This document shows, in pieces, positions 55,275 to 63,708 of a stretch of DNA of 64,000 nt (positions are counted from its first letter, which is position 1; each line of letters opens with the position of its first letter). The stretch is from assembly GCA_045863555.1 (NCBI GenBank), contig BTUU01000021.1:32766-96765 (forward strand). The letters are read 5' to 3'. A program made the position numbers and the translations under genes. Source of the stretch: JACRLV01 sp045863555. GTDB lineage: Bacteria > Planctomycetota > Phycisphaerae > UBA1845 > Fen-1342. A model generated the notes under the pieces. That model made no database searches. It saw only the letters and a program-made list of their open reading frames with translations, and was not told the DNA's origin.

Positions 55275-55832
55275 ATGATGGTCTTTCACATTCGCACGGG
55301 CGATGCCGGGTCGGCGCGCGTTGTGGATCAGTGGATCGCACACCACGCGCTCGACGCTCGTGTGACCGATGACCCCTACCGCGCCTGCGCCTTGCTGGTC
55401 ACGTCGCCGCAATCCGTTCCCGAACTCGTCTTCCTCGGCCTCGACCGGCTTCACGCCGACGAGCTTCGAATCCTGACATACCTGCACGAGACCTGGCCGG
55501 GTTCACCGATCGTCGCCTACGGACAGTGTGCCGGAGGCGCAATGCCCGCGGCGGCGGCGATTCAGTGTGCCGACGCTCCCGCCGTGAGGTCGGTGCTGGC
55601 GGCCGGCGGCCTGCGCGAGGTCATCCGCGCCGCGACCGAACGGGCGTCTGAACCGCCGCCGCGGGAGCCGGTGCGCAGTCTGAAACCGGATGACGTCGCC
55701 CGGCCGGTGAATGTGGATCTCCCGCGGCCTCGCGGCGGGAGTGCGGATCGATCGAACGCGGGCGGCCCCTCGGGGGCGGGCGGGCTCTCGGCCCGCGAGA
55801 TCGCGGCGCTGCTCGGCGGGGGCGCCGGATGA
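55275..55832 (+). CDS. Receiver-like protein with C-terminal LSxxEIxALL motif
   Basis: A 185-residue cytoplasmic protein. Residues 1-115 have receiver-like alternation of strands and helices: VFHIRTGDAGSARVVDQW, then ELVFLGLDRLHADELRIL with an Asp at the usual phospho-site, then GSPIVAYG. The N-terminal acidic pair and the later Lys of true receivers are not seen, so phosphorylation is doubtful. A Pro/Arg/Gly linker leads to GLSAREIAALLGG at the C-terminus, similar to the EIDALL-type peptide of FliM. The start is uncertain (55275 or 55278; no strong site). The stop overlaps the ATG of the next gene, a pseudo-receiver-GAF-GGDEF protein. Confidence 0.65.
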   Translation: MMVFHIRTGDAGSARVVDQWIAHHALDARVTDDPYRACALLVTSPQSVPELVFLGLDRLHADELRILTYLHETWPGSPIVAYGQCAGGAMPAAAAIQCADAPAVRSVLAAGGLREVIRAATERASEPPPREPVRSLKPDDVARPVNVDLPRPRGGSADRSNAGGPSGAGGLSAREIAALLGGGAG

Positions 55833-57118
55833 TCGTCTTTGATCCGGTCCGCCTGGAGACGGGGGGGACTTTGGCCATCGGTTCGCGGGCATTGCTCATC
55901 GGCGACGGTCTTGCGGACCGTGTCGTTGCGGCGCTGCGCGATGTCGAGCCGACCGTCGCCCCGTCGCTCCTCGAAGGCGTGTGGCACGCGGGTACGGAGC
56001 GGTATGAGCTGATCCTCGTCGGCCTCGATTCGCTGGGGCGGACCGGCGCGGCCCTCCGCGGGCTGCGCGATGCCGCGCCGGATGCCCGCATCGTCGTCGT
56101 CTGCGATCCGCACGAGGAGCCCGCGGCCATCAGGCTGCTCGACGCGGGGGCGGATGACTACGCGGTCGCGCCGCTGACGGCGGACGAGTTTCGCGCGCTG
56201 CGAAAGCCGCGCACGCCCGAAGGACCGGCGTCGCATCCGCCGCCGCCCCTCCCGGGAGCACAGGCGGAACTGACCAACCACGTCCTGGCCCGGATCGGCC
56301 ACGGGCCCGAGTCGCTCCTGAGCGCGCTCGCGTCGCTGCTCATGTGCGTGTTCCAGGCGTCGGCCGTGACGATCGAGATCGACGACCTTCGATTCGTCGG
56401 CGCTGCGGACGATGAACTCGTCGTCGAGCAGCCGATCGTCGGCGCCGGCGGCGCGCGCGGCCGGCTTCGCCTCGGACGCGCCTTTGCGGGCAGCTACCCG
56501 GCGGACCTTCTGGCGCGGCTCGAGTCATACGCGGGCCTCGTCGCCACGGCGATCGACCAGGATCGCAGCGTACGCGGCTGGGTCGATCTCGCCCTCACAG
56601 ATGAACTGACCGGGCTGCTGAACCGCCGCGGCTTCGTAGCCGAGCTCGCCCGGCGGCTCGAAGCGGCCGCCGCGCAGCGCCGCCGTCTGACGCTCATACG
56701 GCTCGATCTCGACGATTTCCGCGCCTACAACGAGCGCAACGGCCGCCCCAGCGGAGACCGGCTGCTCGGCGAGATCGCGGTGCTGCTGCGGCACTGCACG
56801 CGAAAGGGCGATGTCGTTGCACGCTGGGCCGACGACGAATTCGCGGTGCTCCTGGTCGACGACGGCCGCCGGCGCAGGACCGACTCCGAGCATCCGCGTT
56901 CCGTCGCCACGCTGGCCGAGCGGCTTGAGCGGGCCATCGCGGAGCACGCGTTCGAACGGCTCGGCATCGACGCGCCGGGACCCGTTCGGATGCTCGCCGG
57001 CCTCGCGAACTTCCCCTGGCAGGCGGCCACCCGCGACAATCTGCTCGCGGCCGCCGCTCCGGCCGGCGAAGGAACGTTCATCGGCGAGCGGATCTGGCTG
57101 GCCGGCCCGCGCGGTTGA
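55829..57118 (+). CDS. Pseudo-receiver, GAF-like and degenerate GGDEF domain protein; candidate c-di-GMP receptor
   Basis: A 429-residue cytoplasmic protein. Residues 18-128 are receiver-like (ALLIGDGLADRVVAAL, LILVGLDSLG, GADDYAVAPLTADEF) but lack the acidic pocket and the Lys before the final Pro. Residues about 150-255 are GAF-like. Residues 260-425 are a GGDEF domain with DELTGLLNRRGF and LDLDDFRAYNERNG. The active loop reads ADDEF (334-338) instead of GGDEF, which should abolish or weaken synthesis. The RxxD I-site (RKGD, 325-328) is kept at the canonical five-residue distance, so c-di-GMP binding is plausible. ATGA overlap couples it to the previous gene. Confidence 0.82.
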   Translation: MIVFDPVRLETGGTLAIGSRALLIGDGLADRVVAALRDVEPTVAPSLLEGVWHAGTERYELILVGLDSLGRTGAALRGLRDAAPDARIVVVCDPHEEPAAIRLLDAGADDYAVAPLTADEFRALRKPRTPEGPASHPPPPLPGAQAELTNHVLARIGHGPESLLSALASLLMCVFQASAVTIEIDDLRFVGAADDELVVEQPIVGAGGARGRLRLGRAFAGSYPADLLARLESYAGLVATAIDQDRSVRGWVDLALTDELTGLLNRRGFVAELARRLEAAAAQRRRLTLIRLDLDDFRAYNERNGRPSGDRLLGEIAVLLRHCTRKGDVVARWADDEFAVLLVDDGRRRRTDSEHPRSVATLAERLERAIAEHAFERLGIDAPGPVRMLAGLANFPWQAATRDNLLAAAAPAGEGTFIGERIWLAGPRG

Positions 57119-57124
57119 CGAGGG

Positions 57125-57568
57125 TCAGTCGCCCGCCGCCGGCCGAACCGACGTGTGGTCGTGGATGATGACCCACCGGCCGTCGATCCGCTGAAAGACG
57201 AGCGAGAAATTCCCGCCGACATCGCCAACCGGGCGCACAAGCTGCCAGTTTCCGCGAACGAGCGCCGCCTCGGGGCCGAGCGCGCGGCATGCGAGGTCGC
57301 CGAATGTGAGCCGGCCCATCTTCTCGCGTGAGTCATAGCGCTTCCGGTAGCGGTCGTACGTCGCCTGCCAGCCATAGGTGGTCTCGCCGCCGGAACTGAA
57401 GCTCAACTCCTCCGAGTTCCAGTAGTCGCCCATGAACGCGTCGATGTCGCCGCGGTTCCACGCGGTCGCCTGGCGATCGAGAATCTCCCGAAACGTCGCG
57501 AGTTCGGGCCGCGAGCAACCGGAAAGTGCGGCGACCAGTGTCGCGATGACGAAGAGTCGCTGAGACAT
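57125..57568 (-). CDS. NTF2-like (DUF4440/SnoaL-type) lipoprotein
   Basis: A 147-residue protein with a lipoprotein signal (LFVIATLVAALSGC, lipobox LSGC). An NTF2-like cone fold follows: FREILDRQATAWNRGDIDAFMGDYW, TTYGWQATYDRYRKRY, then a final strand pair NFSLVFQRIDGRWVIIHDHTS. This is the pattern of DUF4440/SnoaL-like proteins, which bind small ligands or act as isomerase-like domains. GGAG precedes the ATG at 57568. It ends 7 bases from the convergent GGDEF gene and is divergent from the PQQ-propeller gene. Confidence 0.85.
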   Translation of the reverse strand: MSQRLFVIATLVAALSGCSRPELATFREILDRQATAWNRGDIDAFMGDYWNSEELSFSSGGETTYGWQATYDRYRKRYDSREKMGRLTFGDLACRALGPEAALVRGNWQLVRPVGDVGGNFSLVFQRIDGRWVIIHDHTSVRPAAGD

Positions 57569-57640
57569 GGTGAACTCCGCAAAATGTTGCGGGCAGTGTA
57601 TCGCCGCACGGGTATCATCTCGCCCCAAGGGAGGTCTGAC

Positions 57641-59008
57641 ATGCGCCACTTGCGTTCGATCGTGTTTCTTGCGCTGACCGGGATCACCTTCGCCGACGGG
57701 CCGCGGCCGGGCGTCGACTGGCCGCAGTTCCGGGGCATCTCCGCGACGGGAATCGCCGACGGCAAGCCGCTCCGCCTCGAATGGAATGCCGCGAAGGGCG
57801 ATGGCGTCGCGTGGAAGACGCCCATCCCCGGCCTCGCCCACTCGTCCCCCGTCATCTGGGGCGATCGCCTCTTCGTCACGACCGCCGTGCCGCTGACGGG
57901 CGAGGCATCGCTGAAAGTCGGGCTGTACGGCGCGGGCGACTCGGCCGACGACATGGTTGAGCATGAGTACCGCGTCTACTGCCTCGACAAGCGCGACGGA
58001 AAGATCCTCTGGGACCGCGTCGCCCTGAAGACAACGCCGAAATTCAAGCGCCACACGAAGGCGACGCACGTGAACTCGACGCCGGTGACGGACGGGCGGC
58101 GCGTCGTCGCGTTCTTCGGCACGGAGGGCGTGTTCTGCTACGACATGGACGGCAAGCTCGAATGGAAGAAGGAACTCGGCCCGCTCGACGTCGGCCCGCA
58201 CGACGCGGCCGAGCTGCAATGGGGCTTCGCGAGTTCGCCGATCATCGCGGAAGGCCGGCTGATCGTGCAGTGCGACGTCAAGGAAAAGCCGTTCCTGGCG
58301 GCGCTCGACGTCGGCGACGGCCGCGAGATCTGGCGCGTCGCACGGGATGACGTGCCGGGCTGGTCGACGCCGACGGCCGCCCGCGTGGGCGACGACTGGC
58401 AGATCCTCGTGAACGGCTGCAAGCACATGGGGGCGTACCGGCTCGGCGACGGCGGCGAGGTCTGGCGCATGTCGGGCGGCGGCGGCATCCCCGTCCCGAC
58501 GCCGGTCGTCAGCGGCGAGCTGGTCTACCTGACAAGCAATCACCGGCCGATCAAGGCGGGCGACCCGCAGAAGCCGGTCTTCGCGGTACGACTCGGCGCG
58601 AAGGGCGAACTCGCGATCCCGTCCGACGGCACCGGCAATCGCGACGTGGCCTGGCTGCGCACGCAGCGCGGCAATTACATGCAGACGCCGCTGATCTACC
58701 GCGGCGTCGCGTATCTCTGCTACGACAACGGCGTGGTCAGCAGCTTCGACGCGGAGACGGGCGAGCCGATCTACCGCGAGCGGCTCGGCACGGGCGACAG
58801 CGGCTACACCGCTTCGGCCGTCGCCGGCGACGGCAAGGTGTACTTCACCAGCGAGACGGGCGACGTGGCGGTCGTAGATGGCACGGCGCGCGAGTTCCGC
58901 GTGCTGGCCCGAAGCGCATTCGACGACATCTGCATGGCCACGCCGGCGATCTCCGAGGGGCGGCTGTATTGGCGCACGAAGTCGGCCGTGATGTGCATTG
59001 CCCCGTAA
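57641..59008 (+). CDS. Exported PQQ-binding-like beta-propeller repeat protein
   Basis: A 455-residue protein with a signal peptide (about 1-19). The body is an outer-membrane-assembly/PQQ-dehydrogenase-like propeller: WPQFRGISATGIADG at the start is the WPxFRG block seen in many planctomycete paralogues. Blade repeats follow (VYCLDKRDGKILWDRV, AALDVGDGREIWRV, SSFDAETGEPIYRERL, VAVVDGTAREFRVL). No catalytic or haem motif is seen. The family is abundant in Planctomycetota and unproven in function. Start at 57641 has GGGAGG upstream. Unlike the protein at 25267-26697, it has no dockerin-type ending. Confidence 0.88.
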   Translation: MRHLRSIVFLALTGITFADGPRPGVDWPQFRGISATGIADGKPLRLEWNAAKGDGVAWKTPIPGLAHSSPVIWGDRLFVTTAVPLTGEASLKVGLYGAGDSADDMVEHEYRVYCLDKRDGKILWDRVALKTTPKFKRHTKATHVNSTPVTDGRRVVAFFGTEGVFCYDMDGKLEWKKELGPLDVGPHDAAELQWGFASSPIIAEGRLIVQCDVKEKPFLAALDVGDGREIWRVARDDVPGWSTPTAARVGDDWQILVNGCKHMGAYRLGDGGEVWRMSGGGGIPVPTPVVSGELVYLTSNHRPIKAGDPQKPVFAVRLGAKGELAIPSDGTGNRDVAWLRTQRGNYMQTPLIYRGVAYLCYDNGVVSSFDAETGEPIYRERLGTGDSGYTASAVAGDGKVYFTSETGDVAVVDGTAREFRVLARSAFDDICMATPAISEGRLYWRTKSAVMCIAP

Positions 59009-59028
59009 CCGCGCGGCGCTCGCCCGGC

Positions 59029-61308
59029 CTACGGGATCTTGATGGGCACGCCGTTTTCATCGATCGGCGTGACGCGCGGCTCCTCCGCAAAGCCCCGCAC
59101 CGGAGGCAGCGGACGGAGGTCGAAGACGCCGGGGTCGGGCAGTCGGGGATCGCGGCCGAACCGGTCGGAGGCTCGGAACGTCATCGGGATGATCTTCCCT
59201 GTCGGATCGAGTTCCCAGTAGACCGTGGAACCGGTCACCGTGTCGCAGAGATGAAAGGCGACCGCCGAGCCGGGCGGGCCCGTCACCGGGGCCGAGAGTC
59301 CGCCGCTGCGCCAGCGCGTGAGCGTCAGGGCGGGCGGCCAGGCGCAGACGTACCACTCGGCGCGCGGGGCCGCCGCTGTCGGCGACGATGCGAGAAAATC
59401 ACTCTCGATCGCTCCCTGGCGCGGCCGGATCCCGAAAACCACCGACGGATGACCGGATTCACCCACCTCGGGCACCAGCGGCAGCTCGCGGCACTCCGGA
59501 CTGTCGCGCTTCTCGAATGGAACGACGCCATTGCTGCCGCTGAACACGAGGATTCCGGCCTCGCTCATCCAGTGCACATCGCTGATGCCGCCATCCTGCC
59601 AGACCTGATACAGCGGCTCGGCTTGGAGGTCGTAGATTCGAATGAGGCATTGTGAGTTGGGCGAATTTTGAAAGCCGATGACGATCTCAACGCCGGGGAC
59701 CAACGGAAAGATGTCAGCGACGCCGCACACGGTCGGCGAGAATGAGCGCGGGGCATATCCGCGACGTCGACAGTATTCGTTCAGGTCATCCTCTTCCATA
59801 CGCAGGGTCCAGACCGGCTCGTCGAAGCTGGCGTCGACATCGAAGGCCTTCAACGCGGAATCATTTTCCTGATTGAGGGTCCGGAGGAACGACACAATTG
59901 CGAGCCGCCCACCCCCGAGTTGAGCCGGCCGGGCAATGAGCGACTCCACGATGTTCCCATTGGTATTCTCCCACCGCCAGAGACTGACCCCCGACACCGT
60001 AACCACATCCGTCGCGCGTTTTTCGTGGTCATACCGCAGACGATCCGGCCGCCAGTACGACCGCCACGAATACCACGCCGATCCGAATGTCGCCGCCCCC
60101 GCCGTCGCGAGCATCGCGAGGCACAGGATCGCCGTGGATAGGACCGGCCGCCGGGCGATCCAGCGCGTGAGCCGCACCCAGCGCGTCGGCGGGCGGGCCT
60201 CGATGGGTTCGCGGGCCAGGTGCCGGCGGATGTCCTGGGCGAGATGCGCGGCCGACTGGTATCGCCGCGCCGGCTCCTTTTCGAGCGCCTTGAGGACGAT
60301 CGCGTCGAGGTTGCCGCGCAGCGATCGATCGACGTCGCTCGGCGGCGTCGGAGCGTTCTCCTGGATAACCCGCAGGGCCCCGAGCGCGTTCGTCGTGCCC
60401 GTGTCGTACGGCATCCGGCCGGTGAGCAGTTCGTAGAGGACCATGCCGAGCGAGTAGACGTCGCTGCGCGTGTCGATCCGGGCCGGATCGCCGTCGCACT
60501 GCTCGGGGCTCATGTAGCGGATCGTGCCGATGAGATCGCCGACGTGCGTGCACTGCGTCGTGAGCATCAGGTCCGCGTCGGTGGCCCGCGCCACGCCGAA
60601 GTCGATGATCTTCGGCGCCGCGTCCGCGCCGACGAGGATGTTCGCCGGCTTGAGATCGCGGTGAATGACGCCTTTCTGGTGCCCGTGGTGGACGCCGTCG
60701 CAGACCTGCGCGAAGAGTTCGAGCCGGCGCGGCGTGTCGAGGCCGCGCGCGACCGCGTACTCGACGATCGAGCGGGCCTCGGGGATCAGCTCCATCGCGA
60801 AGTAGGGAACGGGCCCGGTTTCGCCGTCGTGCACGCCGGATTCGAAGACCTGCGCGATGTTCGGATGCCGCAGCCGGCCGAGCAGCTCGGGTTCCATGCG
60901 AAAGCGGGCCAGCGCGCTGGTGGCGCTGCTGCCGGGCGACAGCAGCTTGACCGCGACGAGGCGATCCGGGTGTTCCTGCCGGGCTTCGAAGACGCTTCCC
61001 ATCCCGCCCACCGCGATGACCCGGAGGAGCGAGTAGTTGCCGATCCGCCGCCCGACGAGCCCGGCCGCCCAGGCGTGCAGCGGCGCGACCCGCAGCGAGA
61101 CGGCGGGGGCCTCGAGGAAGTCATCGCGCGTCGCCGCGTGCTGGGCGAGGAGCCGTTCGACGCCGGCGCGAATCGCGGCGTCGCCGTTGCACTCCGTCGC
61201 CAGGAACTCCGCCCACCGGCCGCGCGGCAACTCGATGGCCCGGCCGAAGAGGTCGCGCACGCGGCGAAGGTGGTCGGGCCTGCTTGATGCGTTTTGATCG
61301 TCGGACAT
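59029..61308 (-). CDS. Receptor-type Hanks Ser/Thr protein kinase
   Basis: A 759-residue membrane kinase. A helical N-terminal region of about 85 residues (VRDLFGRAIELPRGRWAEFL) is common in planctomycete kinases. The catalytic domain runs about 90-365: Gly-rich loop AVGGMGSVFEA, VAVKLL (Lys), catalytic VIHRDLKPANIL, DFGVA and YMSPEQCDGDP. One membrane helix lies at about 385-408. The C-terminal 340 residues are extracytoplasmic, likely a beta-rich sensor (SLWRWENTNGN, WTLRMEEDDLNEY), without a recognised domain. All catalytic residues are intact. The downstream genes on this strand are absent; upstream are two GspG-like pseudopilin genes. Confidence 0.94.
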   Translation of the reverse strand: MSDDQNASSRPDHLRRVRDLFGRAIELPRGRWAEFLATECNGDAAIRAGVERLLAQHAATRDDFLEAPAVSLRVAPLHAWAAGLVGRRIGNYSLLRVIAVGGMGSVFEARQEHPDRLVAVKLLSPGSSATSALARFRMEPELLGRLRHPNIAQVFESGVHDGETGPVPYFAMELIPEARSIVEYAVARGLDTPRRLELFAQVCDGVHHGHQKGVIHRDLKPANILVGADAAPKIIDFGVARATDADLMLTTQCTHVGDLIGTIRYMSPEQCDGDPARIDTRSDVYSLGMVLYELLTGRMPYDTGTTNALGALRVIQENAPTPPSDVDRSLRGNLDAIVLKALEKEPARRYQSAAHLAQDIRRHLAREPIEARPPTRWVRLTRWIARRPVLSTAILCLAMLATAGAATFGSAWYSWRSYWRPDRLRYDHEKRATDVVTVSGVSLWRWENTNGNIVESLIARPAQLGGGRLAIVSFLRTLNQENDSALKAFDVDASFDEPVWTLRMEEDDLNEYCRRRGYAPRSFSPTVCGVADIFPLVPGVEIVIGFQNSPNSQCLIRIYDLQAEPLYQVWQDGGISDVHWMSEAGILVFSGSNGVVPFEKRDSPECRELPLVPEVGESGHPSVVFGIRPRQGAIESDFLASSPTAAAPRAEWYVCAWPPALTLTRWRSGGLSAPVTGPPGSAVAFHLCDTVTGSTVYWELDPTGKIIPMTFRASDRFGRDPRLPDPGVFDLRPLPPVRGFAEEPRVTPIDENGVPIKIP

Positions 61309-61382
61309 GCGACCGCCTCAGTCTGAGCGTCGATCCAGCCAGTGTAGCGGCGAAATGCGGTCGGGTGCGAGAGCCGGTGACA

Positions 61383-61410
61383 GTGGTGCGGGCGTCCCTG
61401 CCCGCCACCC
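61383..61410. repeat. Imperfect GC-rich inverted repeat
   Basis: A GGTG-CGGGC arm and a GCCCG-CCACC arm surround a short GTCCCT loop, with one bulged base. It lies between the kinase gene and the pseudopilin genes, in a 239-base interval without recognised genes. Similar dispersed hairpins occur in large planctomycete genomes; only one copy is visible here. Confidence 0.35.
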
Positions 61411-61547
61411 CACGTTGCGGCCGCGGGCGACGTCGAAGAGCCGCGGCGATGGCGGGCTTCGCGCCGTCGGGGGGTTCCGAGATCTCCGCGACGGGCCGCG
61501 AGGCGATCTCGCAGATTGACAACGGCGCCGCGCCGCCGACGCACAAC

Positions 61548-61967
61548 CTAATCCCAGTTCGTGATGTCGTCGCCGGTGCCGCCTGTGCTATCAGGCCCGA
61601 AGCTCCAAAGATCAAAAGTTCGCGGGTTGTGCCGGCCGGGGCAAAGATATCCAAGGGATGTTCCCCAGCGGTCAGTGGGAAGGCGTTTCACGTAGGGCCC
61701 CTGCCATTTCGCGGCGATATCGGCGTCGTTTGGCTGCACCATCAGATCAGAGAGTTGAGTTGGGTAGCGACCGCAGTGAATCTTGAACCGCTCCAGGTCG
61801 TTTCCAGTTTGCTCGATGAGGAAGCGGGCGTGACCGGTTCCGTCATCGTTGCAGGTCGCGTGCACGCAATATCTGACGATCAGAAATACGACCAACGCGA
61901 CCCCCGCAACGATCCCAAATAACTCGATAAGCGTGAAGGCCCGTCGGGCGCGTCGACGGTTCGCCAT
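61548..61967 (-). CDS. GspG-like major-pseudopilin-type protein, second tandem copy
   Basis: A 139-residue protein. The class-III signal RRARRAFTLIELFGIVAGVALVV has Glu at +5. The GspG-like globular part follows: DLERFKIHCGRYPTQLSDLM, WQGPYVKRLPTDRWGTSLGYLCPG and FDLWSFGPDSTGGTGDDITNWD at the end. This is the type II secretion major pseudopilin pattern with its C-terminal calcium-site region. It closely resembles the adjacent gene at 62044-62469. The ATG at 61967 gives a usual leader; 61985 is an alternative. Confidence 0.88.
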   Translation of the reverse strand: MANRRRARRAFTLIELFGIVAGVALVVFLIVRYCVHATCNDDGTGHARFLIEQTGNDLERFKIHCGRYPTQLSDLMVQPNDADIAAKWQGPYVKRLPTDRWGTSLGYLCPGRHNPRTFDLWSFGPDSTGGTGDDITNWD

Positions 61968-62043
61968 GTGATCGTCCGTTCGCATCGCTATCGCGTTTTC
62001 TACACGCAGGTACCTTCCGGGTTGCCAACCCCGCCGCAAATCG

Positions 62044-62469
62044 TCAGTCCCAGTTCGTGATGTCGTCGGCGGAGCCGCTGACGCGGTCAGGCCCGAAGCT
62101 CCAAAGATCGAACGTCTGCGGGTTGTTCCCACCGGGGCAGGCGTACCCGAGCGGCGTGCCCCATTCGTCGACGGGGAGTCGCCTGACGTAGGGACCTTGC
62201 CATCGGGCGGCGATGATCGGGTCGGCAGGACGGGTGATGAGGTCGCTCAGGCGGGATGGGTATCGGCCGGTATCGAGCTTGAATCGCTCCAGGTCGTTAT
62301 CCGTACTTGTGATGGCCGAACGGGTGTAATCAAGCCTGTTGACGCTGCGCGAGCCCACGAATTGCGGGACGATCAGAAGCGCGAGCAGTACGATGGCCGC
62401 GACGATCGCGAGAAGTTCGATGAGCGTCATGGCACTGCGGCGTGCGTGCCAACGGGCTAGGTTCGCCAT
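62044..62469 (-). CDS. GspG-like major-pseudopilin-type protein, first tandem copy
   Basis: A 141-residue protein with a class-III leader and FT-type helix (SAMTLIELLAIVAAIVLLALL, Glu at +5). The C-terminal half is DLERFKLDTGRYPSRLSDLI, GPYVRRLPVDEWGTPLGYACPG and FDLWSFGPDRVSGSADDITNWD, like its neighbour. Processing by a prepilin peptidase is expected; no peptidase or secretion ATPase gene is near. The ATG at 62469 starts a normal short leader. The high similarity of the two copies, with identical NWD ends, suggests local duplication. Confidence 0.88.
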   Translation of the reverse strand: MANLARWHARRSAMTLIELLAIVAAIVLLALLIVPQFVGSRSVNRLDYTRSAITSTDNDLERFKLDTGRYPSRLSDLITRPADPIIAARWQGPYVRRLPVDEWGTPLGYACPGGNNPQTFDLWSFGPDRVSGSADDITNWD

Positions 62470-62682
62470 GCCGGTCTCGCTTCGAGCAGGTCCGGTGACT
62501 TCTACACGCGAGAAACCACCGGGTTCGCATGGTAGAATCAAACTGTCAGATCACGCCGGGCCAAGTGCAGGAGAGGTGAATTGTATTCGCCATCCGTGAC
62601 TGTAGGATGCGCGCATGAGCGTCGTTCGTTTATCGAAACCGGTGTCTGAGGGCGCCCGGTTGGTGAGCCAGGGGAATTCGGC

Positions 62683-62922
62683 ATGACGATCACCGTCGAA
62701 GAAGCGCAACGCCGACTCGCGCAGTTTCTGGAACAGGTGGCCGCGGGCGAGGAAATGGTCATCACCCGCGACGGGAAAGCGATCGCGCGCTTGATCCCCG
62801 AGCAGAGTCCCAATGGCGGGCGGAAGCGCGACCGGGTGCCCGGGTCCGCGAAAGGGTTGATTACCAACATTGCGCCGGACTTCGATGCGCCGCTCGATGA
62901 CTTTCGCGAGTATGCAGAGTGA
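62683..62922 (+). CDS. Phd/YefM-family antitoxin
   Basis: A 79-residue protein of the prevent-host-death family: MTITVEEAQRRLAQFLEQVAAGEEMVITRDGK-type start, then AIARLIP. The N-terminal half binds the operator and the C-terminal half (APLDDFREYAE) wraps the toxin. It is normally paired with a PIN-domain VapC toxin, and its stop codon overlaps the GTG of a PIN-type remnant, the usual GTGA arrangement. Confidence 0.86.
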   Translation: MTITVEEAQRRLAQFLEQVAAGEEMVITRDGKAIARLIPEQSPNGGRKRDRVPGSAKGLITNIAPDFDAPLDDFREYAE

Positions 62923-63038
62923 AAGCGTTGATCGACACGCATGCGCTGCTCTGGTTCGTAATCGACGACCCTCGGCTCGGGGGCGGAGTGCGCGAGGTCA
63001 TGCGGACGGGGGATAATGAGCTTTTGTTCAGCCTGTAA
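62919..63038 (+). pseudogene. Truncated PIN-domain toxin (VapC) remnant
   Basis: The frame starts GTG at 62919, overlapping the antitoxin stop, and reads LIDTHALLWFVIDDPRLGG and then GDNELLFSL before TAA at 63036-63038. The first Asp of the PIN active site (LIDTHALLW) is present, but the protein stops after 39 residues at a point where family members continue with a SAASLWEI-type segment and about 85 more residues. Three of the usual four catalytic acids are therefore missing. It looks like a deletion that joined the toxin start to the leader of the next gene pair. Confidence 0.78.
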
Positions 63039-63072
63039 GATCGATGCTACGAGAATCTGACGGAGCTGGCCC

Positions 63073-63303
63073 ATGAAACAGAACATCCGCGCACTCATCT
63101 ATCCGGACGGCGACGGGTATGTCGTCGAGATACCCGACGTGAAAGCCGTTACGCAAGGCGACACGATCGAGGATGCGCTCGCAAATGCCAAGGAAGCGAT
63201 CGCGCTCGCGCTGGATGGTGAAAACCCCGCCGAATTCGGGCTCGCTCCGGATCCGTCGCTGATTGTCACGATCGAGCTGGGACCTCTCTCTCATGCCGTC
63301 TAA
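63073..63303 (+). CDS. hicB: HicB-family antitoxin
   Basis: A 76-residue protein with the HicB partial RNase-H-like fold: ALIYPDGDGYVVEIPDVKAVTQGDTIEDALANAKEAIALAL. There is no C-terminal ribbon-helix-helix or HTH domain, so this is the short form. It overlaps the downstream toxin by 11 bases. GGAG lies before the ATG. Antitoxin first and toxin second is the less common hicBA order. Confidence 0.85.
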   Translation: MKQNIRALIYPDGDGYVVEIPDVKAVTQGDTIEDALANAKEAIALALDGENPAEFGLAPDPSLIVTIELGPLSHAV

Positions 63304-63541
63304 GCTCCGTCGCCTCAGCGGCGCAGACGTAGTCGCGATTCTGAGACGGTTCGATTTCGAGCAGGTCACGCAGCGCGGAAGCCACGTCAAACTGCGGCGG
63401 ACGACGCCGCAGGGCTTGCGCCAGACGCTTCACATCCCTCTACATCGAGAACTTCGCACCGGAACGCTCCTCGCTATCTACCGCCAGGCGTGCGAGTATG
63501 TGCCCGAGGCGGATCTGCGACCACACTTCTTCACCGAGTAG
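63293..63541 (+). CDS. hicA: HicA-family mRNA interferase toxin
   Basis: An 82-residue double-stranded-RNA-binding-type toxin. SGADVVAILRRFDFEQVTQRGSH contains the catalytic His in GSHVKLRR, followed by the final LHRELRTGTLLAIYRQA helix. Sequence is full length, so the pair should be active. The start ATG at 63293 lies inside the 3' end of the antitoxin gene. Confidence 0.88.
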   Translation: MPSKLRRLSGADVVAILRRFDFEQVTQRGSHVKLRRTTPQGLRQTLHIPLHRELRTGTLLAIYRQACEYVPEADLRPHFFTE

Positions 63542-63708
63542 CTTCCCGAAGAGACCGGGCTGCTCGAAATCCGCGAAGGAAACGCGGGGCAGCCCGCGAA
63601 CCGGTGCAACGTCCGAAAACCGCCCTCCGCGTGGAAATCGCCGCCGAATTCCGCTTGCGGCGTGCGTGACCCGCCTTACAATCTGTGTTCACGTCCGGAG
63701 CGACATGC

